Assembly: GCA_024867545.1 (NCBI GenBank)
Contig: JANFNE010000016.1
Span: forward strand, 496,001 to 560,000
Source of the DNA: Phytopythium helicoides
Taxonomy: Eukaryota > Oomycota > Peronosporomycetes > Pythiales > Pythiaceae
Length of the DNA stretch: 64,000 bases
Direction: 5' to 3'
The notes below the pieces were generated by a model, which was given only the letters and a program-made list of their open reading frames with translations, had not been told where the DNA came from and did no database searches. Made by a program: the position numbers and the translations under genes. Positions 9,698 through 20,200 of the stretch are shown here, piece by piece. Each line of letters starts with the position of its first letter. Position 1 is the stretch's first letter.

Positions 9698-12600
9698 ATG
9701 GAGCGAGCGCCGGAGCCGCCGGCCGCCGACGTGTGGCGCAGCGCGGCCGCCAACGACGCGCGCACGGTGGACGCGCTGCTCTCGCGCTGCGCGTGGATCG
9801 ACGTGGACGCGGGCAACGAGCTGGGCGAGACGCTGCTGCACGTGGCGGCGGCGCGCGGCCACGACGAGACGGTGCGCGTGCTGCTGCGCCACCGCGCGAG
9901 CCTCACGAGCAGGGACCGGGTGCGTGCTGAGGTCCGGTTGACCTTGCGGGGGAGGCGGCCGAGCGCTGAAAAGGGTTTGGCGTCGCAGGAGTCGGGATGG
10001 ACGCCGCTGCACCGGAGCGTCTACAACCAGCACATGACCAGTACGTCTGGGCTCTGGGGAATGCGATCTGGGAGAAACGCTGACGCGGGGGAATGTGCGC
10101 AGCGTCGCTGCTGCTGCTTCGGCATGCGCAAGTGCACCACGGGCGCAAGTTTATGAGGGCGTACTTGCACGGGACGCTGGACTTTGAACAGCAGAGCGCG
10201 ATGGACTTGATTTCCAGACGGTCCGCGGACGCGCTGGAGGTCGAGGCGGCAACGACGGCAGACAAGGACACACTTCGTGGAGGCATGGTGTACACGTTCG
10301 GAAAGCGTGACTATCAGGTCAGTTTTAGCCTCGTTGCTACAAAACGACCTTCTCTTGTTGCTGATAATCGGACAACGTTGGGGATTGCAGCTCGGCTATC
10401 ACTTGCCGAACGCCGACGTGCAGTCGACGCCTCGCCTCGTGGAGCTGTCGTTCGCATCGCCGATTCGTCAGATCAGTGCGAGCAAATACCACACAATCGC
10501 ACTCAACGATGCAGGAGAATGCTTTGTCTGGGGATTCGGCAAGGGCGGGCGTTTGGGGACGGGCACCGAGTTTGAGTACGTTCACCTGTTCGTTCTCAAA
10601 CCGCGAGCGCTATAGCCTCTAACTTCCCCTCTCACAGTCATGTAGAGCCGACCCGAATTCCTTCGCTGCTCGACATTCCGATCGCCAAGGTGGCGGCAGG
10701 CGAAAATCATTCACTGGCACTTTCCCGCTCGGGTCAAGTATTCTCGTGGGGATCAAACAGCTTTGGACAACTTGGTCACAACGCAAAGACGTTGACACAC
10801 CAAGCACGACTTACACCCTAAGCGAATTGACGCATTCAAGGGCCTCGTTATGGTTGAAATCGCGGCTTCAGGGTGCCACTCTGCAGCCATCAGCTGCGAG
10901 GCAGATGGCGGCATCGTGTATACTTGGGGGAGCAATAAGAAGGGCCAGCTCGGCCGGAAGGAAGGCGCAGGAACGGACCAGCCGTATCCAACACCGAGGC
11001 CCGTGGATGCTCTCGTTCTCAATCACCCGCTCTCAGCGATCTATGAAGATTATGACGCCGTCGCGCGCGACGCAACTGGCGCTTTCCGATTGGCACTCGT
11101 GTGTTATTCTTCGCTGCTGGCGCAATGGCAAGAGTCATGGACAAGTATGGCAATTTGGATACGGGTCCAACTACCCAACTCGGATCAACTTCAAGGACGG
11201 CAAAAGGCGCACAGGCAGCGTCCTTTTAAGTGATACGTGGATTCCAACGTGGGCTCATCGTGTCACGGACATTGTGCAAATTTCGTGTGCCCAGAACCAC
11301 TCTATCGCATTGGCATCCTCTGGCTGCGTGTATACGTGGGGACTGAATGAGTCTGCGCTCTCGCACACTACAACCAGCAAGAATATGCGTCAAAGAGGGG
11401 ACGACAGCACCGGGATCCCCGGTGCACCGCAATCCGTCGACCTAACCAAGTACGGACCGATAGCTAGTATTTGCGCATCACAAGATCATTGTGCAGTTGT
11501 GACGCGAGCAGGGGATCTAGTCACATGGGGTGGTGGAGCTCAAGGCGTTCTTGGTCATGGGCGAGAAAACACATGGCAGCCAAATCCCAAGCGTGTTCCA
11601 GGAGTGAAAAAGGCGGTAGCTGTTGCTACTGGTCACCAGCACACTGTGGTACTCGTGGCTCCGCATCTTCCAGACTTCCCTTACACTCGCAGCTCGGAAG
11701 AAAGTGCTCCCGTTCAAACTTTGATGTCATTAAGCGGGATACTACAAGAACGCCTAGCTCAGTGGCTTGACATTTCCAACTGCGCTACAATCTTGAAGTA
11801 TGCTGAAGACTACGATGCGCGGCAGCTTCAAGAGTACTGTTTGGATTACATGGGACGCAACTGGGACGCTTTTCTCGATTTGATGTGCAAAGAGCGCCTG
11901 GAAACACTCTTTGATATGTTCCTCCCTCCATCTGAGCCAATGGAGCTCGAGCAGAAGAGCAAGACACTAGCTTCTACCCTGGCCACGACACCTGCACGAT
12001 CACCAAAGCCAGTGGTTACCTTTGAAGGTTTGGAAGCTCTTGACGCGTTCACACTGGGAGGGAAAATGCCTGTCAAACCTATGGAGAGAAAAAAGTCCGA
12101 GATGAAGGCAAGTGGCTCAAAACGTGAATGCCACGTCGAACAGACATCTACTGGCTCTGCAACCCCTCTATTCTCCGCAGCTAAATCCCCGAAACTGGCC
12201 TCGTTCCCAGATCCCGCTACGACAATGCCAACCTCACTGTTGACTTCTTCAGCTAAGCGAAAGAGTGGAAAGTTCGTGCCTCTCGATCATTTTCTCTCGT
12301 CATCGAAGCCCTCCACTGATACAGAACTCGTCAGCCCTGCGGATTTGCCTAGTGCTATTGATCGCGCTGGTGGGCTAACAAGTCCGTGGGGATTGACACG
12401 ATCAGGACCGGCACTTCCAGTTACAAGCCCTCAACTGCAGAAATCTGTACGCAAGGGGAGCCTCGATCTTGCTAACGCTCTGGTTCCACCACCACGCCCC
12501 CGAAAGGGGAGCATTGGTGCTCACCCGTCCGCAAGCCCTTTGTTGAGCTACGGTCAATCACCCTTAATGACGAGTGCCACTTCTGGTACAAGCAGTAAAA

Positions 12601-13475
12601 ACGTGCTAGGAGCAGATGGTATTGAGCGTCCCCAGATCGCGGCGTTTTCGCTGGATGCATTTATCAAGAAGCCGTCTCGTAACTCACGAAAGGGTCGGCG
12701 TGGGATGGAAGTCGAGAAGGATGAGCCAAAACCAGCCTTATCCTGGAGTGGAGTCGCCGCTGGGACTTCTCCGGTCTCACCTTCCTTCACACCCATTATG
12801 CCGCCGTCGACGCCACCCACCAGCTCACAGTTTAAAACGCTGAAGGAGATCCAAGAAGAGGAGGAGGCGAGAGTTGCTGCAGAAGCTGCTGCAAAGGCTC
12901 GACTCGGCACGTACTCGCGACGCAATGCGTCTACTGTCAACAGCTGGGGCTTGTGCGAGGCTCAAGGCCATATCTCACTAGCAGAAGTGCAGAAGTTGCA
13001 GGAAGAGCAGGCTTTCATCGAGGAGCAGCGACAGATTTTGGCTCAAATCGAGCGCGAGCGGGAGGCTATGAGCAAGAGCAGCAGCCAAAAGAGCCAAAAG
13101 AAGTTGAAGGGAGCTGTGCGTCCTGAAAACCACGCCCAAAAAGATGAAGAGCGTGTTAAAAAGGGAAAAAAGGCGAACGCGAAAGATACGCAGGATTCGG
13201 CTAGCGCGGCAGGAAAGAAGAGCTCGAAGCCTCGTAACTCGACCAAGAGCTCCAAATCCAGAGACGAGAGTGGCGCCAGTGCTCCTAAGACAGGCAAGGC
13301 GGTATCAAGTGTGGAGGGCAACGCTGAGAAGCGTCGGCGTAAAAAGAAGCCGTCGACTGAGCAGGATGCAACACCTCGCCAGCCGACCGAGAAAAAGAAG
13401 CGACCTGAGAAGAAGTCCAAGCGTCCAGGGAAGACTAGCGAACCGGCACTCCAGCCCAGCGTGGTGGCTGCGTAG
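9698..13475 (+). CDS. IBTK: IBTK-like ankyrin-RCC1-BTB protein
   Basis: Inferred exons are 9698-9919, 9989-10040, 10103-10317, 10391-10575 and 10638-13475, with introns of 69, 62, 73 and 62 bases. The N-terminus has ankyrin repeats ([35 protein letters not shown]). RCC1 repeats follow ([100 protein letters not shown]). Next comes a BTB/BACK-like segment ([20 protein letters not shown]), then a long Ser/Pro/Lys-rich tail with a coiled coil near 12950-13080. This order is that of inhibitor of Bruton tyrosine kinase, which in animals acts as a Cullin-3 adaptor; the oomycete role is inferred. Two frame breaks occur in exon 5, one at a CCC run near 10827 and one near 11060-11085. About 1170 residues. 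Confidence 0.8.
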
Positions 13476-14030
13476 CTGCTGTCAGTCCCAGTGTATGAGC
13501 TTATCAGTGCATGTGTACGCCCCATCGGCATCGGGGTTTCACGTTCATCGACTGGCTGGAATCAGCCAGTACACGAACATGTACATTTGTGAAAAATGTA
13601 CTTGCAAGCTGTATCTGTCCTGATTATAGACGTTTTGGAAGTCTTCCTGCTCTCTTGGAGCGTTCTGCAGCAGCTACACGTCCGGACCAATGAGCAGCTT
13701 GGTGCATCTGACTGGAGGTTTCATCTTCATGGAGGAAGGGTTTCCAAGCGAGCACACACCATGCACGTTTTCAGTTAAGCGAGCCATGACGATTAGACTT
13801 GTCATCACCAGAGCCTCGAACTCCGCATCCAACAAATATGTCGCGTCTAAATCACACCTCGGGCATCCAGTCGAGTCTGACGCGACATCCAGCACATCTC
13901 GTCACCATTGCCACGGCGACAGGGAGGATGCTACAACATCAAAAGTGCACAGAAGTCGCCGATCAGCTTGTTCGGGCGGCGTCTACAGGCGCACGGAGAT
14001 GGATTGATCAGAACCATTGTGCTGTCGTGG
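13476..14030. other. Intergenic, no gene seen
   Basis: The stretch between the IBTK-like gene and the left arm of the pectin lyase inverted repeat holds only short open frames on both strands. None has a recognisable domain or codon pattern. Confidence 0.5.
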
Positions 14031-14257
14031 GTAAGGAAAGCGATGTTGGAGACCTTGAGCCGTAACAGTTGAGCTCGTCATGCAAGACGCGCTAATACTC
14101 GCACGAATCTTAACGAGGTTGGCGGCATCTACCGTTTGATTAGGTGCACTTCTCACAGCCACGAGTTCTATGCAGTACGTGGGTGCCATCCACTCGTCGA
14201 AAACATCAATCAACTCTCACTCTAACTCTTTCCTACTCCTTGACACGCAAGTCGCAT

Positions 14258-15463
14258 TTAGAGCCTGCCGACACCGAAGTTGGCCGTGTTGACGCCATGA
14301 ACCGAAGGAGCACCCGCCTTGAACCCGCCGATCTGCGACTTGTACGACGGAAGCTTACTTTTCACGTTCGCCTCGTTGATGCTCGTCAGCTTGCCACTCT
14401 TGATCACCGTGTTGGCCACACAGTTACGACCGATGAGCGACATGCACTCGGCCACGTTGGTCGGCGCGTAGAAGCTGCCGGTCTTGTCGTCTATGTTGGG
14501 CGTAACGACCGACTCGATGTAGTTACCCTCCGCCAGCACGTAGCCGCTCGTCGCAACGTCGAAGGCATGACCCGTGTTGTCGACGATGTAGTTGTTGACG
14601 GCATGGAAGATATTCTGCTGGTTGGCCGTGCCGCCAATCTTGGGACCACGACCAGAACCAGAGTGGAGGTAGTTGTTGAAGAATGTGACCTCGGTCGATG
14701 CGCCGTAGACGAGGAATCCCCAGTAGTGGTGCCCATCGCACGACGCCGAGTACTGGGTGCGACCATCAAAGTCCGAGTTACTGATGGTCACCTGCTTGGC
14801 GCCGGTGAAGTTGATGACAACCATCTGGCGACCGACATCCGAGACCTTGACGTGGTCAATCCAGATCTTCTTGGGGGCCACATTGTTCTCACCGTTGATG
14901 GTGATGGCGTCGCCACCCCAGACGAGGTGCGGGTTGAGTTGCTTGATGTAGACGTTCTGGACGATGACGTTGTCGCCACGAATGTACAGACCCTTGCCGA
15001 TGATGATTCCCGTCTTGCCAACTCCCACGAGGGTCTTGTTGCTGCGGACAACAAGCGGGTTCTTGGCGGCGTTGTCGTACGTTACTGTGACGGAGATGCC
15101 ATCCGTGCAGCCACCAGTGCTCGTCATGGACGTGTCACCCGGCATGAGGATCGTGTCTTGCGGCTTGTAACCGTTGTTCTTGGCGAGGCACTGTTGGGCG
15201 AAGGAAGAGCGACATCCCTTCTCGGTTGTCGACTTTTCGGTGCCCACAAAGTTGTACGTCTGCTTGAGCACGATGACGCGGGCTACGTTGTCGCTTAGGT
15301 ACGTCGTGAGCTCGGCGATGTTCTTGGGGTACACGGGCGTGGCGTTGCCACCACCGGTGGTGCCGGCGGCGAAGCCAGGTGCCGAGCCGGTGTTGTATGC
15401 GGAGGCCGTGGCGGCGAGAGCGCATAGAGCGGCGACCGCCGCGATGCGAAGACGTCCGAGCAT
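14258..15463 (-). CDS. Secreted pectin lyase, family PL1 (left copy)
   Basis: A 401-residue enzyme expected to cleave methylated pectin by beta-elimination outside the cell. Residues 1-22 are a signal peptide ending in ATASA. The fold is the PL1 parallel beta-helix: WGGDAIT at 182-188, [13 protein letters not shown] at 201-213, the CDGHHYWGF block at 242-250, GRGPKIGG at 271-278 with the catalytic-type Arg272, and GHAFDV near 298. These are the hallmarks of fungal and oomycete pectin lyases (EC 4.2.2.10) rather than pectate lyases. The start is the ATG directly before the signal peptide. No intron is seen. A core promoter-like element lies at 15518-15530. The protein is identical to that of the gene at 17433-18638; I saw at least one synonymous difference. 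Confidence 0.95.
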   Translation of the reverse strand: MLGRLRIAAVAALCALAATASAYNTGSAPGFAAGTTGGGNATPVYPKNIAELTTYLSDNVARVIVLKQTYNFVGTEKSTTEKGCRSSFAQQCLAKNNGYKPQDTILMPGDTSMTSTGGCTDGISVTVTYDNAAKNPLVVRSNKTLVGVGKTGIIIGKGLYIRGDNVIVQNVYIKQLNPHLVWGGDAITINGENNVAPKKIWIDHVKVSDVGRQMVVINFTGAKQVTISNSDFDGRTQYSASCDGHHYWGFLVYGASTEVTFFNNYLHSGSGRGPKIGGTANQQNIFHAVNNYIVDNTGHAFDVATSGYVLAEGNYIESVVTPNIDDKTGSFYAPTNVAECMSLIGRNCVANTVIKSGKLTSINEANVKSKLPSYKSQIGGFKAGAPSVHGVNTANFGVGRL

Positions 15464-15517
15464 GGAGGCGTGAAGACTGTAGCTGGTGCTTGTAAGTGAC
15501 TTGACTTGGGTGGCGCA

Positions 15518-15530
15518 AATTGCAGACTGA
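15518..15530 (-). promoter_or_regulatory. Oomycete Inr-like core promoter of the left pectin lyase
   Basis: Read on the minus strand the site is TCAGTCTGCAATT, which fits the oomycete initiator plus flanking-region consensus (TCATTYYNCAWTT) at all but one position. It lies 55-67 bases before the ATG, and the right copy has the same site. Confidence 0.6.
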
Positions 15531-15570
15531 ATGACCGAGGTTCGGACTCATACTGCTGGTCACCCGAGCA

Positions 15571-16253
15571 CTATCTCCAAAGGCGAGGTCGAGGCTGTCG
15601 AAGGCGCTGAAAAGCAGGATCATAAGAGATGAGATGGCACTCGATAGGACGATTGACATGTGCAAGTTTTGCTGTTTGAGCGAGTGGGATGTGCAGTCTG
15701 TCTGCAACATGATCAACATGAAATGATTTGTAAATTTCGAGTTGTATTTCGTGTCGAGTCTTTGAGAGGATTGTGCCAACACACCTTGCTGAATTCGTTT
15801 ACCGCATTCACGAGGCTCGACTAGCCAGAGTAGTTGAGTGTACAGTACTCGCTCAGATTCTTTCACCTGTTCGTGACCGATTGTTTTTCAGTGCGGATTC
15901 GGTGGGTAAAAAGGTCCAACTCGACCCATCTCACTCCTGAATCGCCTCTGAATCCATCTCCTTGGTGCAAGAACCGCACTACAAACGCAGTGGACTACGC
16001 GTCTCTGTGATGAGGGTTCTTTTGGTTGTGGTTCTCGCGCCTTATACTTCTACTTCAATAGTGCCGACGTCGCGAAAGAGTTGCCAACTTTCTCTTTGAG
16101 CAAGCATACTCACTTGCTGCACAACCAAACGCATCAAGTCAAACTGGAGACCACACACTTCGAGCTCTACTGATGGCCAACTCCAACTACACAACCCTCC
16201 ACATCCCTGGGGCGGCAATAGCCACTCTCTAATCCCCAACGATGAAGCGAGGC

Positions 16254-16295
<42 letters not shown>

Positions 16296-17322
16296 CGGAG
16301 GCGGGTAAGCACACCTGACAATCAAGCCCCAAAATACGAGATGCGAGGTATGCATGCGAACAAATACCAGAAGTAGTAGGCAAGATTAGACCGAGTTAGA
16401 GCTCAAACTCTTAAGACGAGAGTGTCAATCCTTCGCTTCACTTCATCAGACACAGCAGCCGTCCGCGAAGACGTAGCAACCATAGAGAAAATCAAAACGA
16501 TCAGCGTAGACTTGACTTCCCCACAAATCGAATCGAGGAGTGAAACAAAGAGATACCTGGACCCCTCAATCTGTGAAGTCGACTAAGGGAACGCCAGCCG
16601 GTTGTTCTTCCCATCAATGTTGATAGATCGTCGTTGACTTCTTGCCGGAAGTACGACGTTACCCAGGGTGCAGTAATCACGATTCCGGAACACAATTAGG
16701 TAGCGCCTTTGGACTTTTTTCGCGGCATCGACGCAACTACAAAGGGGAGACTGAACGATCGAGACAATTCTCATCACGAAGACACGTGGTTCGCTGTGGT
16801 CTGGCTCAGGTGCAACAGTAAGAGTTACTGTACAGTATATCCAGCAGAGAGCCTACCCACCTCATACACAGTATTCCGCAGTATATGGCAATTCTTTCGG
16901 TTAGACATTTCGTGCAGAGAGAGTAGAATGGTGTCACCTCTCCTTTGCACCGACAAGTTCCTGAAAAGCACATGTATGGCATGACATCTAGGGCCAAAGA
17001 GCAAGACAATATCTCTAAGAAAGTTACAAAGTCGTCCTCATACCTTGAGACTGTTTTGCCCCTTCTTGCCCGACTTTGAGGGTTGCCTCAAGTCCTCTAT
17101 CTTGATGTCCGTGAATGTTGCTGAAAAAAACAAAATAAAAAAACAAGCCACTGCAGTACCCGTGCCATGGAAGCTGATAGTAGAGATACAGACTTAACTT
17201 TATCGACAATCAGGCAGTCCTGGTTGCAGATTTCATGTTCCGTGCAAAACAGCAAAATATTGAAATCTGCATCCACATGTTATCGTCCCATTGAGTGCCA
17301 TCTCATCCCCCACGATCCAACT
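15571..17322. other. Spacer between the pectin lyase inverted arms
   Basis: About 1.75 kb without a convincing gene. Weak promoter similarity to the two arms is present at each end. The middle holds a 38-base A tract (16256-16293). Short open frames on both strands show no recognisable domain, transposase or reverse transcriptase motif. Confidence 0.5.
16256..16293 (+). repeat. Poly-A tract of 38 bases
   Basis: A pure run of 38 A. It could be the tail of an old retroposed sequence on the plus strand or simple slippage. I see no flanking target-site duplication or upstream reverse transcriptase, so its origin stays open. Confidence 0.9.
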
Positions 17323-17365
17323 TAGTGCTTCGATGACCAGCAGTACGAGTCCGAACCTCGGTCTT

Positions 17366-17378
17366 TCAGTCTGCAATT
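17366..17378 (+). promoter_or_regulatory. Oomycete Inr-like core promoter of the right pectin lyase
   Basis: TCAGTCTGCAATT, one mismatch from the oomycete Inr and flanking-region consensus, 55 bases before the ATG at 17433. Confidence 0.6.
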
Positions 17379-17432
17379 CGCTCCGCCCAAGTCAAGCCAC
17401 TTACAAGCACCAGCTACAGTCTTCACGCCTCC

Positions 17433-18638
17433 ATGCTCGGACGTCTTCGCATCGCGGCGGTCGCCGCTCTATGCGCTCTCGCCGCCACGGCCTCCGCATA
17501 CAACACCGGCTCGGCACCTGGCTTCGCCGCCGGCACCACCGGTGGTGGCAACGCCACGCCCGTGTACCCCAAGAACATCGCCGAGCTCACGACGTACCTA
17601 AGCGACAACGTGGCCCGCGTCATCGTGCTCAAGCAGACGTACAACTTTGTGGGCACCGAAAAGTCGACAACCGAGAAGGGATGTCGCTCTTCCTTCGCCC
17701 AACAGTGCCTCGCCAAGAACAACGGTTACAAGCCGCAAGACACGATCCTCATGCCGGGTGACACGTCCATGACGAGCACTGGTGGCTGCACGGATGGCAT
17801 CTCCGTCACAGTAACGTACGACAACGCCGCCAAGAACCCGCTTGTTGTCCGCAGCAACAAGACCCTCGTGGGAGTTGGCAAGACGGGAATCATCATCGGC
17901 AAGGGTCTGTACATTCGTGGCGACAACGTCATCGTCCAGAACGTCTACATCAAGCAACTCAACCCGCACCTCGTCTGGGGTGGCGACGCCATCACCATCA
18001 ACGGTGAGAACAATGTGGCCCCCAAGAAGATCTGGATTGACCACGTCAAGGTCTCGGATGTCGGTCGCCAGATGGTTGTCATCAACTTCACCGGCGCCAA
18101 GCAGGTGACCATCAGTAACTCGGACTTTGATGGTCGCACCCAGTACTCGGCGTCGTGCGATGGGCACCACTACTGGGGATTCCTCGTCTACGGCGCATCG
18201 ACCGAGGTCACATTCTTCAACAACTACCTCCACTCTGGTTCTGGTCGTGGTCCCAAGATTGGCGGCACGGCCAACCAGCAGAATATCTTCCATGCCGTCA
18301 ACAACTACATCGTCGACAACACGGGTCATGCCTTCGACGTTGCGACGAGCGGCTACGTGCTGGCGGAGGGTAACTACATCGAGTCGGTCGTTACGCCCAA
18401 CATAGACGACAAGACCGGCAGCTTCTACGCGCCGACCAACGTGGCCGAGTGCATGTCGCTCATCGGTCGTAACTGTGTGGCCAACACGGTGATCAAGAGT
18501 GGCAAGCTGACGAGCATCAACGAGGCGAACGTGAAAAGTAAGCTTCCGTCGTACAAGTCGCAGATCGGCGGGTTCAAGGCGGGTGCTCCTTCGGTTCATG
18601 GCGTCAACACGGCCAACTTCGGTGTCGGCAGGCTCTAA
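17433..18638 (+). CDS. Secreted pectin lyase, family PL1 (right copy)
   Basis: The second 401-residue pectin lyase, with the same protein sequence as the minus-strand copy at 14258-15463. It has the 22-residue signal peptide, WGGDAIT, WIDHVKV, the CDGHHYWGF block and Arg272 in GRGPKIGG. The two genes point toward each other's promoters (divergent from the spacer) and share promoter sequence, so they are probably co-regulated and act as one enlarged dose of the enzyme. Identity at the protein level with few silent changes points to a recent duplication or ongoing gene conversion between the arms. Substrate preference within pectin is inferred from family motifs only. Confidence 0.95.
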   Translation: MLGRLRIAAVAALCALAATASAYNTGSAPGFAAGTTGGGNATPVYPKNIAELTTYLSDNVARVIVLKQTYNFVGTEKSTTEKGCRSSFAQQCLAKNNGYKPQDTILMPGDTSMTSTGGCTDGISVTVTYDNAAKNPLVVRSNKTLVGVGKTGIIIGKGLYIRGDNVIVQNVYIKQLNPHLVWGGDAITINGENNVAPKKIWIDHVKVSDVGRQMVVINFTGAKQVTISNSDFDGRTQYSASCDGHHYWGFLVYGASTEVTFFNNYLHSGSGRGPKIGGTANQQNIFHAVNNYIVDNTGHAFDVATSGYVLAEGNYIESVVTPNIDDKTGSFYAPTNVAECMSLIGRNCVANTVIKSGKLTSINEANVKSKLPSYKSQIGGFKAGAPSVHGVNTANFGVGRL

Positions 18639-18861
18639 ATGCGACTTGCGTGTCAAGGAGTAGGAAAGAGTTAGAGTGAGAGTTGATTGATGTTTTCGAC
18701 GAGTGGATGGCACCCACGTACTGCATAGAACTCGTGGCTGTGAGAAGTGCACCTAATCAAACGGTAGATACCGCCAACCTCGTTAAGATTCGTGCGAGTA
18801 TTAGCGCGTCTTGCACGACGAGCTCAACTGTTACGGCTCAAGGTCTCCAACATCGCTTTCC

Positions 18862-19260
18862 TTATCCACTCCGAGCTAGTAACAGCGCAAACATGGCGGC
18901 ATACGTGGTCGAGATGAGAATTGTGAAGAAAACCCAGAACTGGGGGACCTTGAGCGTGTCGTCGTACATGGCGACTTTGCCAACTCGTATCATAGAAGTC
19001 GTCGACTTGTTGATTTTGGGCACCAAGTATATGAAGATGAAAACCACGATCGAATCGTAGTTGACGAACATTGCCGAGGCATCGATGTACCAGTCACAGC
19101 GTTCTCCAGTTGGGTTTCGGATCAATCCGAATGCACGCGCACTGTGTATCGTAAGCTTGAAGACCCATCGAGTGATTGAGTGCGCCAAGCACAGCAACCA
19201 TGTGGTCCGACTGAGTGCTGAGCGCGAAGCGAGAAAGGTTACGACACTGCCACGCGTCAT
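18862..19260 (-). pseudogene. Fragment of a multi-pass membrane protein, cut at the repeat edge
   Basis: A minus-strand frame from an ATG at 19260 to a stop at 18862-18864 could encode 132 residues. It has several hydrophobic segments: VVTFLASRSALSRTTWLLCL, VNYDSIVVFIFIYLVP and VFFTILISTTYAAMFALLLA. I do not recognise the family. The stop lies at the outer edge of the pectin lyase inverted repeat, so the original C-terminus was probably removed when the right arm was created. The minus-strand sequence upstream of 19300 contains more plausible coding (LYIALSTLNTIADVFE near 19310-19360) and a possible 50-base intron, which suggests that the gene once extended further at its 5' side too. Confidence 0.45.
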
Positions 19261-19360
19261 GAGCACGAGCGTGTTAGCTCGGAAGAAGACTTACATCATT
19301 CGAATACATCGGCGATCGTGTTGAGCGTGCTGAGAGCGATGTACAGCCAATGATTCCTGA

Positions 19361-19860
19361 ATTGTGTACCTTTGGCGCTATTGGGAGCGGAGAGACCCCA
19401 CCTCCATGCTTTCTACTTGTAGATACGAATGCGCAACGCTGCATGACATGGCAGACGCGTAGCGTGACAAATACCCGTCCTGCACCTGTTAGTCCGTTTT
19501 GAAGCAGGATCAAGATGCAATCCCTCGGAAGCTCCCACACTGGCACGCGTCGGGTTTTCTCGAGTGCGGTCAATCAACCCCAACTGCTGACTACCTAACT
19601 TGAAGTTTGCTGAAAGGAGGTACGTCAGCGCTCGATCTACCTCTATCAATTCATAAAAGTGTCCTACATCCGGTGTTGCTTTCAGTTTTACTCATGTAAA
19701 AAAATACTCTTTAAATAGATAGAATGTATCTGGTGATAGAACATGCACAAGAGCCCTGATTGGCCAGAACTTAAAAGTTCCTCCTCAAAACTTCAACATC
19801 ACGCCAACCTTCACCACACCCATGGGGGGAACAGCATCACATCAATCAAAGCGCGCCGCC
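19361..19860. other. Intergenic, no clear gene
   Basis: Only short interrupted frames are visible. Part may be the decayed 5' portion of the membrane-protein fragment, but I cannot follow a coding frame through it. Confidence 0.35.
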
Positions 19861-19866
19861 ACCTAC

Positions 19867-19868
<2 letters not shown>

Positions 19869-19912
<44 letters not shown>
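19869..19912 (+). repeat. CT dinucleotide microsatellite
   Basis: About 22 CT units in a row, upstream of the PP2C gene. Pyrimidine tracts of this kind can lie in promoters, but nothing here shows a role. Confidence 0.95.
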
Positions 19913-19914
<2 letters not shown>

Positions 19915-20200
19915 CTGTCAGTCAAAGGCCCACTCCTTGCTGCCGTGGATACTGGCTGAGCGCCGCGTGGGGTGGCTGCTTGGGGGGTGGCGACAGGTGG
20001 TCGGCGCGTATCAGCTTCCCCTTCAGTCCGCTAAAGACACGGTCCCACTGTATAGAAACGCTCAACATAGGTATCAACTTTATCAACTTGCGGCAAAGAT
20101 GTGCCCTTCCTCTTCGCTTCAATATACACCTGGTCGGCCATACAAACACCAAGTCAAAGCGACAGGCGGAGCTGCTCGCTCGGTACCTTTCCTTCCGTCC

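Larger units (their letters stand above)
14031..15570. repeat. Left arm of a large inverted repeat
   Basis: This arm is an almost exact reverse complement of about 17323-18864. It carries a complete pectin lyase gene with about 230 bases of 3' flank and about 110 bases of promoter. Similarity fades past 15570 but patches persist to about 15730 (for example an AGATGAGATGGCACTC block shared with the other arm). The arms are separated by about 1.75 kb of unrelated sequence. Confidence 0.9.
17323..18864. repeat. Right arm of the large inverted repeat
   Basis: Reverse complement of 14031-15570, with only scattered substitutions in the coding part and somewhat more in the promoter and 3' flank. 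The outer edge at 18864 coincides with the end of an unrelated minus-strand reading frame, which suggests that this arm was placed into or next to an existing gene. Confidence 0.9.

Noticed and set aside
14144..15298. Long open frame (384 codons) antisense to the left pectin lyase, repeated antisense to the right copy
   Set aside because: It is a product of high GC third positions in the lyase gene; it lacks a domain and shows the regular Arg/Val/Asp pattern of antisense shadow frames.
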